In this document: piece after piece, positions 17,122 through 28,219 of the stretch
How the letters are laid out: every line of letters begins with the position of its first letter
How positions within the stretch are numbered: position 1 is the first letter of the stretch
Assembly: GCA_947501005.1 (NCBI GenBank)
Contig: CANMTU010000001.1
Span: 892,501 to 956,500, forward strand
Length of the DNA: 64,000 nt
DNA from: an uncultured Erythrobacter sp.
GTDB lineage: Bacteria > Pseudomonadota > Alphaproteobacteria > Sphingomonadales > Sphingomonadaceae
Direction of reading: 5' to 3'
Position numbers and translations under genes: made by a program
Notes under the pieces: generated by a model
Database searches by the model: none
What the model was told of the DNA's origin: nothing
What the model saw: the letters and a program-made list of their open reading frames with translations, nothing else

Positions 17122-17859
17122 GTGGCGACAAAACGCCGTCTCGATCAGATGCTGGTGGACCGCGGGCTGGTCGAAAGCCGAACGCGGGCGCAGGCGCTGG
17201 TCATGGCCGGCCTCGTCTATTCGGGCGAGCAGAAACTGGCGAAGCCGGGCCAGAGCCTGCCCGAGGATGCGCCGCTCGACGTACGCGGGCGCGATCATCC
17301 CTGGGTCAGCCGGGGCGGGATCAAGCTCGCCCATGCGATCGAACATTTCGGGCTCGATCCGGCGGGCGTGACCGCGATGGATATCGGCAGTTCCACGGGC
17401 GGCTTTACCGATGTGCTGCTGCAGGGCGGCGCGGCCCATGTGTTCGCGGTGGACAGCGGGACCAACCAGCTCGCCTGGAAGCTGCGGCAGGACGAACGGG
17501 TGACGGTGCTGGAACAGACCAGTGCGCGAATTCTTACCCCGGAGATGATCGACCGGCCGGTTGGCTGGGTGGTATGCGACGCAAGCTTCATCGGCCTTGC
17601 AAAGGTGCTGGAACGCCCGCTCGAACTCGCGGCGCGGGATTGCCGCCTCGTCGCGCTTATCAAGCCGCAATTTGAGGTCGGGCGGGAGGAGGTCGGCAAG
17701 AAGGGCGTGGTCAGCGATCCCGCCCTGCACCGGCGGGTGTGCCAAGAAATCCACGACTGGGTCAAAGAAAAAGGCTTCGCCGTCGAGGGGATCGCGCAAA
17801 GCCCGATCACCGGCCCCGAAGGCAATGTCGAATTCCTGATTTCCGCCCACCGCAGATGA
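17122..17859 (+). CDS. tlyA: TlyA family rRNA (cytidine-2'-O)-methyltransferase
   Basis: A 245-residue protein with an N-terminal S4 RNA-binding domain (RRLDQMLVDRGLVESRTRAQ) and a C-terminal FtsJ-like methyltransferase domain: GGIKLAHA, motif I MDIGSSTGGFTD, VVCDASFIGL and LIKPQFEVGR. The family 2'-O-methylates cytidines in 16S and 23S rRNA and is often misnamed hemolysin A. The GTG at 17122 (MATKRRL) is the likely start. Confidence 0.92.
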   Translation: MATKRRLDQMLVDRGLVESRTRAQALVMAGLVYSGEQKLAKPGQSLPEDAPLDVRGRDHPWVSRGGIKLAHAIEHFGLDPAGVTAMDIGSSTGGFTDVLLQGGAAHVFAVDSGTNQLAWKLRQDERVTVLEQTSARILTPEMIDRPVGWVVCDASFIGLAKVLERPLELAARDCRLVALIKPQFEVGREEVGKKGVVSDPALHRRVCQEIHDWVKEKGFAVEGIAQSPITGPEGNVEFLISAHRR

Positions 17860-17927
17860 CCGGCGGCGATTGACGCTGCGGCATCCCTCTGTCTAACCGC
17901 GTTGCGAACCTATTCACGGGAGCCGCA

Positions 17928-19456
<1,529 letters not shown>

Positions 19457-19460
<4 letters not shown>

Positions 19461-20161
19461 GCGCTTCGACCATGGATAGCCCAACCCATCTCTTCTTCGA
19501 CGTCAACGAGACGCTGATCGACATCGCACCCCTGCGCCAGAGCGTTGCCGAGCGGCTCGGCGGTGGGGCGGGGCAGGCGGATCGGTGGTTCAACGGCCTG
19601 ATCGAGCATTCGCTGGCCGAGACTCTCGTCGGCCAGCCGGCTGGTTTTTCCATGATCGCGGCAGCGGTTCTGGCGATGCAGGTGGCGGAAGACGGCGGGT
19701 CGCTGGCGCTCGAGGAAGCCAAGCAGATCGTCAAAGAGGGCTTGCAGCGGTCCAATGCGTTTGCCGATGCGGCGCCCGGCCTCCAGAAGTTGCAAGACGC
19801 CGGCTTCACACTTGTCGCCCTGACCAATTCGGGCGAGGACGGGTTGCAGGAACGGCTCGAGAATGCCGGCATCGCGCAGTATTTTGACCGCGCGCTGAGC
19901 GTCCAGCCCGCAGGCGCCTACAAGCCGGCTCGGCGCAGCTACGAACACGGCCTGTCCGAGGCGGGGGCGAAGGCTGGCTCGTCCATGATGGTCGCATGCC
20001 ATCCATGGGATCTGATCGGGGCGCAGGCCGCCGGAATGCAGACGGCTTTCGTCGAACGGCCAGGCAAGGCATGGTATCCGCTGGCCGAGGCGCCCACCAT
20101 TACCGTGGCGGACATCGAAGAGCTGGCGCGGCGGCTGTCAGAGCAAAAGGACAAGGCATGA
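19457..20161 (+). CDS. HAD superfamily hydrolase, haloacid dehalogenase type II-like
   Basis: A protein of about 234 residues. HAD motif I is [10 protein letters not shown], with nucleophile Asp in DVNET rather than DxDGT, as in type II haloacid dehalogenases. Motif II is LVALTNSG, motif III Lys is in [13 protein letters not shown], and motif IV is [17 protein letters not shown]. Activity on a 2-haloacid or a phosphate ester is equally possible. Either GTG 19457, overlapping pccB by 4 nt, or ATG 19472 could be the start. It sits inside the propionyl-CoA operon and overlaps the epimerase by 4 nt. Confidence 0.85.
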
Positions 20162-20598
20162 AACTCGGCCGTCTCAACCATATCGGCGTCGCGACGCCCT
20201 CGATCGCGGACAGCGTGGCCTATTACTGTGAGGTCATGGGGGCGAGCGACATTACCGAACCGTTCGACCTGCCCGAACAGGGGGTGAAGGTCTGCTTCGT
20301 CAATACCCCGACCGACAGCGGGCTGAACGGAACCCAGATCGAACTGATCGAGCCCTTTGACGAGAGCAGCCCGATTAACGGCTTCCTCGCCAAGAACCCC
20401 GCCGGCGGGCAGCACCATGTCTGCTACGAGGTCGCGGATATAGAAAAGGCGCGCGAACATTTCGAAAGCCTCGGCAAGCGCATTCTCGGCCCCACCCGCA
20501 CCGGGGCCCACGGCACGCCGATCTTCTTCCTGCATCCGAAGGACATGATGGGCCAGCTGACCGAGATCATGGAAACGCCGAAGGAAGGTTCGCACTGA
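20158..20598 (+). CDS. mce: Methylmalonyl-CoA epimerase
   Basis: A 146-residue glyoxalase-fold protein. HIGVATPSIADSVAYY gives the first metal His, GGQHHVCYEVADI the second, and QLTEIM the Glu, with HGTPIFFLHPKD between. It converts (S)- to (R)-methylmalonyl-CoA between PccAB and the mutase. It overlaps the HAD gene (ATGA) and the following GST gene (TGATG), so the block is one tightly coupled operon. Confidence 0.94.
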   Translation: MKLGRLNHIGVATPSIADSVAYYCEVMGASDITEPFDLPEQGVKVCFVNTPTDSGLNGTQIELIEPFDESSPINGFLAKNPAGGQHHVCYEVADIEKAREHFESLGKRILGPTRTGAHGTPIFFLHPKDMMGQLTEIMETPKEGSH

Positions 20599-21209
20599 TG
20601 CTTTTCTACGATAGCCCGAACCCCGCGCCCAATCCGCGCCGCGTCCGCATCTTCGCGGCCGAGAAGGGCATCGATCTGCCGACCAAGCAAGTCTCGATCC
20701 CGCAGCGCGAGCAGAAGGCGCCCGACTATCTGGCGAAAAATCCGCGTGGGCAGACGCCGATCCTCGAACTCGATGACGGCACGGTGATCGCCGAAAGCGT
20801 CGCGATCATGCGCTATCTCGAGGCGCTCCATCCCGCGCCGCCGCTGTTCGGGAGCGCTCCGCTGGAAATCGCGCAAATCGAGATGTGGAGCCGCCGGGTC
20901 GAGATGATCCTGATGATTCCGCTCTCGCAGGTCTGGGTCCACACCCATGCCTTCACCGCCGCCCTTCCGGGCCGCAACCAGGAATGGGGCGAGGCCAACC
21001 GCCCGCGTGTCGAGGCGGCGTTCCGCTTCTTCGACGAATCCCTTGCCGGGCGGGACTTTCTGGCCGAACCCGGCTACAGCGTGGCCGACATCCTGCTCCA
21101 GACCACGGCGGATTTCGCCCAATTCGTCGGCTGCGGCATGCCCGCCGATTGCGACAACCTGCGTGCCTGGCACGACCGAGTCTCCGCCCGCCCGAGCGCA
21201 CAAGCCTGA
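20598..21209 (+). CDS. Glutathione S-transferase family protein
   Basis: A 203-residue soluble GST. The thioredoxin-like half has [28 protein letters not shown] and the GSH-binding [10 protein letters not shown]; the helical half has the N-capping motif [13 protein letters not shown]. The substrate is unknown. It lies between the epimerase and mutase with overlapping stop and start codons. GSTs are not part of the known methylmalonyl-CoA route, so this is either a neighbour of convenience or a link to acyl-CoA or electrophile stress. Confidence 0.88.
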   Translation: MLFYDSPNPAPNPRRVRIFAAEKGIDLPTKQVSIPQREQKAPDYLAKNPRGQTPILELDDGTVIAESVAIMRYLEALHPAPPLFGSAPLEIAQIEMWSRRVEMILMIPLSQVWVHTHAFTAALPGRNQEWGEANRPRVEAAFRFFDESLAGRDFLAEPGYSVADILLQTTADFAQFVGCGMPADCDNLRAWHDRVSARPSAQA

Positions 21210-21217
21210 GTTCCATC

Positions 21218-23377
21218 ATGACCGACAAGACCCCCACTTATGACGACTGGAAAGCCCGCGCCGACAAGGAGGTGAAAGGCCGCGACCTCACCTGGCACAC
21301 GCCGGAGGGGATTGCCGTCAAGCCGCTCTACACGTCCGAGGATACCGAAGGCCTCGACCCCGGCGTGCCCGGGATCGCGCCGTTCACGCGCGGGCCCTAT
21401 GCGAGCATGTACACCGGCCGCCCCTGGACCATCCGGCAATATGCGGGCTTCTCCACCGCCGAGGAATCCAACGCCTTCTACCGCCGCAACCTCGCCGCCG
21501 GGCAGAAGGGGCTGAGCGTCGCCTTCGACCTCGCCACCCATCGCGGCTATGACAGCGATCACCCGCGCGTGGTCGGCGATGTCGGCAAGGCGGGCGTCGC
21601 GATCGACACGGTGCGCGACATGGAGATCCTGTTCGACCAGATCCCGCTTGAAAGCATGAGCGTGTCGATGACCATGAACGGCGCGGTGATCCCCGTGCTG
21701 GCCTTCTACATCGTCGCGGGCGAGCGGCAGGGTGTCGATCAGGCGAAGCTCGCCGGGACCATCCAGAACGACATCCTCAAGGAGTTCATGGTCCGCAACA
21801 CCTATATCTACCCGCCCGAGCCGAGCATGCGGATCGTCTCCGACATCATCGCATACACCTCGGCCAACATGCCGAAATTCAACAGCATTTCGATCAGTGG
21901 CTATCATATGCACGAGGCCGGGGCGACGGCGGTGCAGGAACTTGCCTTCACCATTGCCGACGGCAAGGAATATGCCTGCCGCGCGATGGAAGCTGGGCTC
22001 GACATCGATGCCTTCGCGCCGCGCCTGTCCTTCTTCTGGGGCATCGGAATGAACTTCTTCATGGAAATCGCCAAGATGCGCGCGGCGCGCCATCTGTGGC
22101 ACGACGTCATGACCGATCTCGGCGCGCAGAACGAGAAGTCGAAGATGCTGCGCACCCATTGCCAGACCAGCGGTGTGAGCTTGCAGGAGCAGGATCCGTA
22201 CAACAATGTGATCCGCACCACGGTGGAGGCGATGGCGGCGGTGCTGGGCGGCACGCAGTCGCTTCACACCAACGCGCTGGACGAGGCGATCGCGCTGCCG
22301 ACCGATTTCAGCGCCCGCATCGCGCGCAACACGCAGCTGGTGATCCAGGAAGAAACCGGCATCACAAATGTCGCCGATCCGCTGGGCGGCAGCTATTACA
22401 TCGAAAGCCTCACCGCCGCGCTGGTCGAGGAGGCGCGCACGATGCTGGACGAGGTCGAGGCGGCAGGCGGGATGACCGCCTATGTCGCCAGCGGCAAGCC
22501 CAAGGCCGCGATCGAACGGGCCGCCGCCACCAAGCAGGCGAGCGTCGACCGGGGCGAGACGGTGATCGTCGGCGTGAACAAGTACCGCCGCGACAAGGAA
22601 GACGAGATCGACACGCTCGATGTCGACAACCACGCCGTGCGCCGGAGCCAGATCGAACGGCTGCAACAGGTGCGCGCTGGGCGCGATGACATGGCCTGCC
22701 GAGCTGCGCTCGATGCGCTGGCACGGGGGGCGGCGCAGAAGGAAGGCAATCTGCTCGCGCTTGCAGTTGAAGCGGCACGCCACGATGCGACGCTGGGCGA
22801 AATTTCCTCCGCGATGGAGGACGTGTTCGGCCGCTACGACACTCTGCCGACGCCGGTGCGCGGCGTGTTCGCGGCTGCCTATGGCGAGGACGACCGGTAC
22901 CGCCAAGTGGTCGAGGGCGTGAAGGCGGTCGAGCGTCGCCTTGGTCACAAGCCCAAGCTGATGGTCGCCAAGATGGGGCAGGACGGGCACGACCGCGGCG
23001 CCAACGTGATCGCCTCCGCCTTTGCCGATATGGGTTTCGAAGTGTTGAGCGGCCCGTTGTTCCAGACGCCGGAGGAAACGCGCGATATGGCCCTGGGCGA
23101 AAACGTCGATGCCATCGGCGCGAGCAGTCTGGCGGCAGGGCACAAGACGCTGATCCCCGAACTGATCGGTCTGCTGAAGGAAGCGGGCCGCCCCGATATC
23201 AAGGTGATCGCCGGCGGCGTGATCCCGCAAAAGGACTACGACTTCCTGCGCGATGCCGGGGTGCAGGGAATTTACGGCCCGGGCAGCAACGTCGTCGAAT
23301 GCGCGGCGGACGTGCTGCGCCTGCTTGGGCATAACATGCCGCCTGCGGGCGAGGATCTGGATGAGGCAGCGGAGTGA
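21218..23377 (+). CDS. scpA: Methylmalonyl-CoA mutase (single-chain, B12-dependent)
   Basis: A 719-residue adenosylcobalamin mutase converting (R)-methylmalonyl-CoA to succinyl-CoA. The TIM-barrel half shows [40 protein letters not shown] and [14 protein letters not shown]. The C-terminal B12 domain has [15 protein letters not shown] with cobalt ligand His591, then GASSLAAGH and GVIPQKD. The length fits the large catalytic subunit used as a homodimer. No G-protein chaperone (MeaB) is in this window. Confidence 0.95.
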   Translation: MTDKTPTYDDWKARADKEVKGRDLTWHTPEGIAVKPLYTSEDTEGLDPGVPGIAPFTRGPYASMYTGRPWTIRQYAGFSTAEESNAFYRRNLAAGQKGLSVAFDLATHRGYDSDHPRVVGDVGKAGVAIDTVRDMEILFDQIPLESMSVSMTMNGAVIPVLAFYIVAGERQGVDQAKLAGTIQNDILKEFMVRNTYIYPPEPSMRIVSDIIAYTSANMPKFNSISISGYHMHEAGATAVQELAFTIADGKEYACRAMEAGLDIDAFAPRLSFFWGIGMNFFMEIAKMRAARHLWHDVMTDLGAQNEKSKMLRTHCQTSGVSLQEQDPYNNVIRTTVEAMAAVLGGTQSLHTNALDEAIALPTDFSARIARNTQLVIQEETGITNVADPLGGSYYIESLTAALVEEARTMLDEVEAAGGMTAYVASGKPKAAIERAAATKQASVDRGETVIVGVNKYRRDKEDEIDTLDVDNHAVRRSQIERLQQVRAGRDDMACRAALDALARGAAQKEGNLLALAVEAARHDATLGEISSAMEDVFGRYDTLPTPVRGVFAAAYGEDDRYRQVVEGVKAVERRLGHKPKLMVAKMGQDGHDRGANVIASAFADMGFEVLSGPLFQTPEETRDMALGENVDAIGASSLAAGHKTLIPELIGLLKEAGRPDIKVIAGGVIPQKDYDFLRDAGVQGIYGPGSNVVECAADVLRLLGHNMPPAGEDLDEAAE

Positions 23378-23592
23378 AAGGGGCAATTTTCGCCCTGGCA
23401 TCTGTAGCCATACTGGGATTGGGGCTATTTCTTAGCGGGGCGAACGCCATGTCGGAATGCTTCCCAGACTTCCCGCATTTCGAACAATGTCTCTCAGATA
23501 AGCGTCGTGATGCGCTTCTGATAATCTCGATAACTATGACGCTCTGGATCGGGAGCGCCTTTCTCATTTTCCGCAAAAAGAAACCTGTATGA
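23374..23592 (+). CDS. Small membrane protein of unknown function
   Basis: A 72-residue protein with two hydrophobic segments (about 4-22 and 47-64), a short loop with two Cys ([14 protein letters not shown]), and a basic end FRKKKPV. The GTG start overlaps the mutase stop by 4 nt and its TGA overlaps bioB's ATG. That coupling on both sides supports a real gene. Its codons are less GC-rich than its neighbours'. I do not recognise a family. Confidence 0.6.
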   Translation: MKGAIFALASVAILGLGLFLSGANAMSECFPDFPHFEQCLSDKRRDALLIISITMTLWIGSAFLIFRKKKPV

Positions 23593-24611
23593 CCCAAACC
23601 CGCACCGACTGGACCCGCGAAGAAATCGCCGGCCTCTTCGACCTACCCTTCACCGAACTGCTCTTCCGAGCCGCCACCGTCCACCGCGAGAACCATCCGC
23701 CGGAACAGGTGCAGCTCTGCACGCTGCTCAGCATCAAGACCGGCGGGTGCCCGGAGGATTGCGGCTATTGCTCGCAGTCGGTGAAGGCGGATAGCGGGGT
23801 CGAGGCGACCAAACTGATGGAGGTGCAATCGGTCCTCCAGCGTGCTGCGCAAGCAAAGGACCAAGGCTCTCAGCGGTTCTGCATGGGCGCGGCCTGGCGC
23901 AACCCGAAAGACCGCGACATGCCCGCGATCGTCGAGATCGTGAAGGGCGTGCGCGCCATGGGGCTGGAGACCTGCATGACGCTGGGCATGCTGACGCCGA
24001 AACAGGCGGATATGCTTAAGGACGCAGGCCTCGATTACTACAACCACAATGTCGATACCGGGCCGGAATATTATGAGCGCGTAATCTCCAGCCGCAAATA
24101 CGAAGATCGGCTCGATACGCTGCAGAACGTGCGCGATGCCGGCATCAATGTGTGCAGCGGCGGGATCGTCGGTATGGGTGAAACGCGCGCGGACCGGGTG
24201 GGCTTCATCCACACCCTCGCCACACTGGAACGGCATCCCGAAAGTGTGCCGGTCAACGCGCTGGTCCCGGTCAAGGGCACGGTGCTGGGCGACATGCTGG
24301 CCGACACGCCGCTCGCCAAGATCGACGATATCGAATTCGTGCGCACCGTGGCGGTCGCGCGGATCTGCATGCCGCTGAGCATGGTGCGCCTCTCCGCCGG
24401 GCGTGAGAGCATGAGCGAGGCGACGCAAGCGCTGTGCTTCCTCGCGGGTGCGAACTCGATCTTCACCGGCGACAAGCTGCTGACCGCGCCGAACGCCGGC
24501 GACGACAGCGACGGCGCATTGTTCGCCAAGCTGGGCCTGACGCCGCTGGTGCAGGAAGAGCCGATGCGGGCAGCCGGGCGGGCGTGCCAGGTGGGGGAGC
24601 CGGCGGAGTGA
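23589..24611 (+). CDS. bioB: Biotin synthase
   Basis: A 340-residue radical-SAM enzyme that inserts sulfur into dethiobiotin. The CxxxCxxC cluster is Cys54-Cys58-Cys61 in [10 protein letters not shown]. Other motifs are [37 protein letters not shown] and [12 protein letters not shown]. No other bio genes are present. Its place between mutase and pccA makes sense because PccA needs biotin. Its ATG overlaps the stop of the small membrane protein gene. Confidence 0.97.
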   Translation: MTQTRTDWTREEIAGLFDLPFTELLFRAATVHRENHPPEQVQLCTLLSIKTGGCPEDCGYCSQSVKADSGVEATKLMEVQSVLQRAAQAKDQGSQRFCMGAAWRNPKDRDMPAIVEIVKGVRAMGLETCMTLGMLTPKQADMLKDAGLDYYNHNVDTGPEYYERVISSRKYEDRLDTLQNVRDAGINVCSGGIVGMGETRADRVGFIHTLATLERHPESVPVNALVPVKGTVLGDMLADTPLAKIDDIEFVRTVAVARICMPLSMVRLSAGRESMSEATQALCFLAGANSIFTGDKLLTAPNAGDDSDGALFAKLGLTPLVQEEPMRAAGRACQVGEPAE

Positions 24612-24626
24612 GCCTTCTCGCTCCTC

Positions 24627-24660
24627 CCGTTCGCCCTGCGCTTGTCGAAGGGCCGCTTTT
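24627..24660. repeat. REP-like hairpin, single copy
   Basis: One copy of a dispersed palindromic repeat in the bioB-pccA gap: CCGTTCG, then GCCC...GGGC arms around TGTCGA, followed by a CGCTTTTC tail. Related copies lie near 34.35, 34.42 and 42.55 kb. Confidence 0.6.
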
Positions 24661-24736
24661 CCTTATGACCGATCGAGCGATAGAAGCGCGGGGCTGCGAC
24701 ACGCGCGGCCCGCACGGATTGAGAGTTTAAGACAGC

Positions 24737-26788
24737 ATGTTCAAGAAAATCCTCATCGCCAATCGCGGCGAAATTGCCTGCCGGGTCATCAAGACCGCGC
24801 GCCGCATGGGTATCGCCACCGTGGCGGTCTATTCCGATGCCGATGCGCGCGCGCCGTTCGTGAAGATGGCGGACGAGGCGGTGCATATCGGCCCGGCGCA
24901 GGCATCGGAAAGCTATCTCGTCGCGGACAAGATCATCGCCGCTTGCAAGCAGACCGGGGCCGAGGCGGTGCATCCGGGCTACGGCTTCCTCTCCGAACGG
25001 GCGAGCTTCGCCGAGGCGCTGGCGGCGGAAGACATCGCCTTCATCGGGCCGCCGGTAAATGCCATCACGGCGATGGGCGACAAGATCGAATCCAAGAAGC
25101 TGGCCAAGGAAGCGGGCGTCAACACGGTCCCCGGGTCGGAAGGCGAGATCACCAGCACCGAGCAGGCGCTGCAGGTCAGTCGCGAGATCGGCTACCCGGT
25201 CATGATGAAAGCCAGCGCGGGCGGCGGCGGCAAGGGCATGCGGCTGGCGCATAACGACAAGGACGTGGAGGAAGGCTTCGAGGCGACCAGGCGCGAAGGC
25301 CTGAACTCCTTCGGCGACGACCGCGTGTTCATCGAGAAGTTCATTCTCAACCCGCGTCATATCGAAATCCAGATCCTCGGCGATCAGCATGGCAACATCG
25401 TCTACCTCAACGAGCGCGAGTGCAGCATCCAGCGGCGCCACCAGAAAGTGGTCGAGGAAGCGCCGTCGCCGTTCGTGACGCCCGCGATGCGCAAGGCCAT
25501 GGGCGAGCAATGTGTCGCCCTGTCGCGCGCGGTCGGCTATTACAGCGCCGGCACGGTCGAGCTGATCGTTTCCGGCGCGGACCCGACGGGCGAAAGCTTC
25601 TACTTCCTCGAAATGAACACCCGGCTGCAAGTCGAACACCCGGTGACCGAGGCGATCACCGGCATCGACCTCGTGGAACAGATGATCCGCGTCGCAGCGG
25701 GCGAGGCACTGCCCTTCACGCAGGACGACATCGGGATCGACGGCTGGGCGATCGAGAACCGCGTCTATGCCGAGGATCCCTATCGCGGCTTCCTGCCCAG
25801 CACCGGAAGGCTGGTGCGCTATCGCCCGCCGGAGGAGCCGTGGGAAGACGATGGCGAAGCGAACGGGCGGCGCGGCGTTGACGGTGTCCGGGTCGACGAT
25901 GGCGTGTTCGAAGGCGGCGAGGTGTCGATGTTCTACGACCCGATGATCGCCAAGCTCGTCACTTGGGGGCCGACCCGCGATGCGGCTGCGGACTTGCAGG
26001 TGCAGGCGCTGGACGCATTCGCGATCGAGGGGCTCGGCCACAATGTCGATTTCCTCAGCGCGATCATGCAGCATCCCCGCTTCCGTTCGGGGGAATTAAC
26101 CACCGGCTTCATCGCCGAGGAATACCCCGAAGGCTTTGCCGGCGCCGCGGCAGGCGAGGATCTGAAGCGCATGCTGGCGGCGGTTGGCGGGGTGATCGCC
26201 ACGGCCGATGCCGACCGGGCGCGGCGGATCGACCAGAAACTGCACGACGAGTTCTACGCGCCGGGCGACTGGACCATCCGCATCGGCGAGCGGGCCGACA
26301 GCGCGCGGACCTACACCGTCGAACTCACCGAGGACGCAATTCTCGTTGATGGCGAACCGGTTTCACTGGAACTGGAATACACGCCGGGCGACCGCACGCT
26401 GGAAGTCTGGCGCGGGGCTGACGAGGGAGAAGGCGAGACCTTCACCCTCCAGCTCGATCCCACGCGCACCGGCTATGCCGTGACCACGCGCGGCGGCAAG
26501 CACACCCTGCGCATTCTCCAGACCCGCATCGCGCATCTGGCGGACCACATGATCGAGAAGGAGCCGCCGGACCTTTCCCGCATGCTGATATGCCCGATGC
26601 CCGGCCTGCTGGTGAAACTGCATGTCGCCGAGGGCGAGACCGTGCAGCCGGGCCAGCCGCTCGCCACGGTGGAGGCAATGAAGATGGAGAACATCCTGCG
26701 CGCCGAAAAGGAAGGCAAGATCGCCAAGATCAACGCGGGCGAGGGCGATAGCCTGGCGGTGGACGAGGTGATACTGGAACTGGAATAA
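24737..26788 (+). CDS. pccA: Propionyl-CoA carboxylase, alpha subunit (biotin carboxylase + BCCP)
   Basis: A 683-residue protein. The biotin-carboxylase half opens with FKKILIANRGEIACRVIKTA, the ATP-grasp loop is KASAGGGGKGMR, and EMNTRLQVEHPVTE follows. A middle domain matches the PCC alpha BT region (about 500-600). The C-terminal biotinyl domain carries Lys649 in VEAMKMEN. It pairs with PccB from the same cluster. A REP-containing gap of 125 nt separates it from bioB, so it may have its own promoter. Confidence 0.95.
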   Translation: MFKKILIANRGEIACRVIKTARRMGIATVAVYSDADARAPFVKMADEAVHIGPAQASESYLVADKIIAACKQTGAEAVHPGYGFLSERASFAEALAAEDIAFIGPPVNAITAMGDKIESKKLAKEAGVNTVPGSEGEITSTEQALQVSREIGYPVMMKASAGGGGKGMRLAHNDKDVEEGFEATRREGLNSFGDDRVFIEKFILNPRHIEIQILGDQHGNIVYLNERECSIQRRHQKVVEEAPSPFVTPAMRKAMGEQCVALSRAVGYYSAGTVELIVSGADPTGESFYFLEMNTRLQVEHPVTEAITGIDLVEQMIRVAAGEALPFTQDDIGIDGWAIENRVYAEDPYRGFLPSTGRLVRYRPPEEPWEDDGEANGRRGVDGVRVDDGVFEGGEVSMFYDPMIAKLVTWGPTRDAAADLQVQALDAFAIEGLGHNVDFLSAIMQHPRFRSGELTTGFIAEEYPEGFAGAAAGEDLKRMLAAVGGVIATADADRARRIDQKLHDEFYAPGDWTIRIGERADSARTYTVELTEDAILVDGEPVSLELEYTPGDRTLEVWRGADEGEGETFTLQLDPTRTGYAVTTRGGKHTLRILQTRIAHLADHMIEKEPPDLSRMLICPMPGLLVKLHVAEGETVQPGQPLATVEAMKMENILRAEKEGKIAKINAGEGDSLAVDEVILELE

Positions 26789-26852
26789 CGGCTTTGGGGG
26801 GCCAGGCTATACCGCAAGGCCCCCCGCCGCCTGATCGAGAGACTGACCGATA

Positions 26853-28031
26853 ATGGAAACCAGAGCCGGCGATCCGGGCGCGTTCCGCCAGTTCGACCTT
26901 GGGCGGGTCAGCAGCCCCGCCTTCGTGGTCGACGCGGCGAAGCTGCGCGCCAATTGCCAGATCCTCGCCGCGGTGCGCGACGAGGCCGAGATCAAGATGC
27001 TGTCCGCGCTCAAGGCGTTCAGCATGTTCGCGGTCGCGCCGATCCTGGGCGAATATCTCGACGGGGTCTGCACCAGCGGATTGTGGGAAGCGCGCCTCGC
27101 ATCCGAATTCTACGACGGTGAGATCAGCACCTATTGCGCGGCCTACAAACCCGAGGAGCTGGACGAGGTCTGCCGCCTGTCCGACCATGTGATCTTCAAC
27201 TCCCCCGGCCAGATGCAACGCGCCGCGCTTATCATGGACCAGGCGCGCGCGGGCGGCGGCAGCTTCGATGTCGGTCTGCGCATCAATCCGCAGGTGCCCA
27301 CCGGCGAAGTGCCGCGCTACGATCCCTCCAGCCCCGGCAGCCGGCTCGGCTTCCCGCTCGACCAGTTGACGCAGGAGCATATGGAAGGGGTCGAGGGCAT
27401 CCACTTCCACAATCTGTGCGAGCAGGATTTCGAACCGCTCCACCGCACGTGGGACACGGTGTTCGACGCGATCGAGCCCTGGTTCGGCCAGCTCAAATGG
27501 ATCAATATGGGCGGCGGGCATCACATCACCCGCGCGGATTACCAGCGCGAGGAACTCGTCGAATTCCTGCGCGACGCGAAGGAGGATACCGGCGCCGAAA
27601 TCTATCTCGAACCGGGCGAGGCCGTGGCGCTCGACGCGGGTATCCTCGTTGGCACGATCCTCGATACCGGGTTCAACGGCGTGCCGGTCGCGGTGTCCGA
27701 TGTATCCGCCACCTGCCACATGCCGGATGTGATCGAAGCGCCTTATCGCCCCGCCATGCTTGGTGAAGAGCGCGACGAAGCCACGCCGGAGGTCCATATC
27801 GGGGGTCCGTCCTGCCTCGCGGGCGACGTAATCGGGGATTATCGCATTCCGGGCGGGGCCGAGGTCGGCAAGCGTTTCGCCTTTCTCGATCAGGCGCATT
27901 ATTCCATGGTCAAGACCAACACTTTCAACGGCGTTCAGCTGCCCGCGATCTATCTGTGGGACAGCGAGACCGACCAGCTCGATCTGGTGCGCGAGTTCGG
28001 TTACGAAACCTTCCGCGACCGTTTGAGCTGA
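26853..28031 (+). CDS. nspC: Carboxynorspermidine decarboxylase
   Basis: A 392-residue fold-III (alanine-racemase type) PLP decarboxylase. The PLP Lys54 is in SALKAFSMF. Also seen are HFHNLCEQDF, WINMGGGHHIT, YLEPGEAV, and a C-terminal substrate segment GPSCLAGDVIGDY with the cross-subunit Cys. NspC decarboxylates carboxynorspermidine or carboxyspermidine in an alternative polyamine route. The partner dehydrogenase is not adjacent; a second decarboxylase follows instead. Confidence 0.93.
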   Translation: METRAGDPGAFRQFDLGRVSSPAFVVDAAKLRANCQILAAVRDEAEIKMLSALKAFSMFAVAPILGEYLDGVCTSGLWEARLASEFYDGEISTYCAAYKPEELDEVCRLSDHVIFNSPGQMQRAALIMDQARAGGGSFDVGLRINPQVPTGEVPRYDPSSPGSRLGFPLDQLTQEHMEGVEGIHFHNLCEQDFEPLHRTWDTVFDAIEPWFGQLKWINMGGGHHITRADYQREELVEFLRDAKEDTGAEIYLEPGEAVALDAGILVGTILDTGFNGVPVAVSDVSATCHMPDVIEAPYRPAMLGEERDEATPEVHIGGPSCLAGDVIGDYRIPGGAEVGKRFAFLDQAHYSMVKTNTFNGVQLPAIYLWDSETDQLDLVREFGYETFRDRLS

Positions 28032-28101
28032 TCTGCGGCCCATCGCGCCGCCGGCTCGCGCGGCCCCGCCGAACCTTGCGCCCAAGCGTGCGGCTATTCA
28101 C

Positions 28102-28129
28102 TTGCGTTTCATGACTGACGCTCTATACG
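28102..28129 (+). promoter_or_regulatory. Candidate promoter of the ornithine/lysine decarboxylase leader
   Basis: TTGCGT (28102-28107) and TATACG (28124-28129) are 16 nt apart. Expected transcription starts near 28136, about 10 nt before the structured leader. Confidence 0.45.
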
Positions 28130-28146
28130 CGCCGCTCCCGCTGCCC

Positions 28147-28217
28147 CAAGGACCCTTCCTAACCGCAAGGCAGCTTGTCGTTTCATGGTTCGCAAGAACC
28201 GTTTAGGGGGTCCCTTG
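28147..28217 (+). ncRNA. speF-like structured leader RNA
   Basis: The 5' arm CAAGGACCC (28147-28155) pairs with GGGTCCCTTG (28208-28217), 9 bp with one bulged C. Inside, ATGGTTC/GAACCGT (28185-28202) forms 7 bp capped by a GCAA tetraloop, and CC-GCAA-GG lies at 28163-28170. The closing stem takes in part of the AGGGGG ribosome binding site of the next gene. Position, size and layout resemble the alphaproteobacterial speF motif found upstream of ornithine decarboxylase genes. I assign it from memory of that motif, without a covariance search. Confidence 0.6.
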
Positions 28218-28219
28218 AA

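Noticed and set aside
21074..23401. 775-codon minus-strand frame
   Set aside because: It is a shadow of the methylmalonyl-CoA mutase gene with His/Arg/Asp-rich filler composition.
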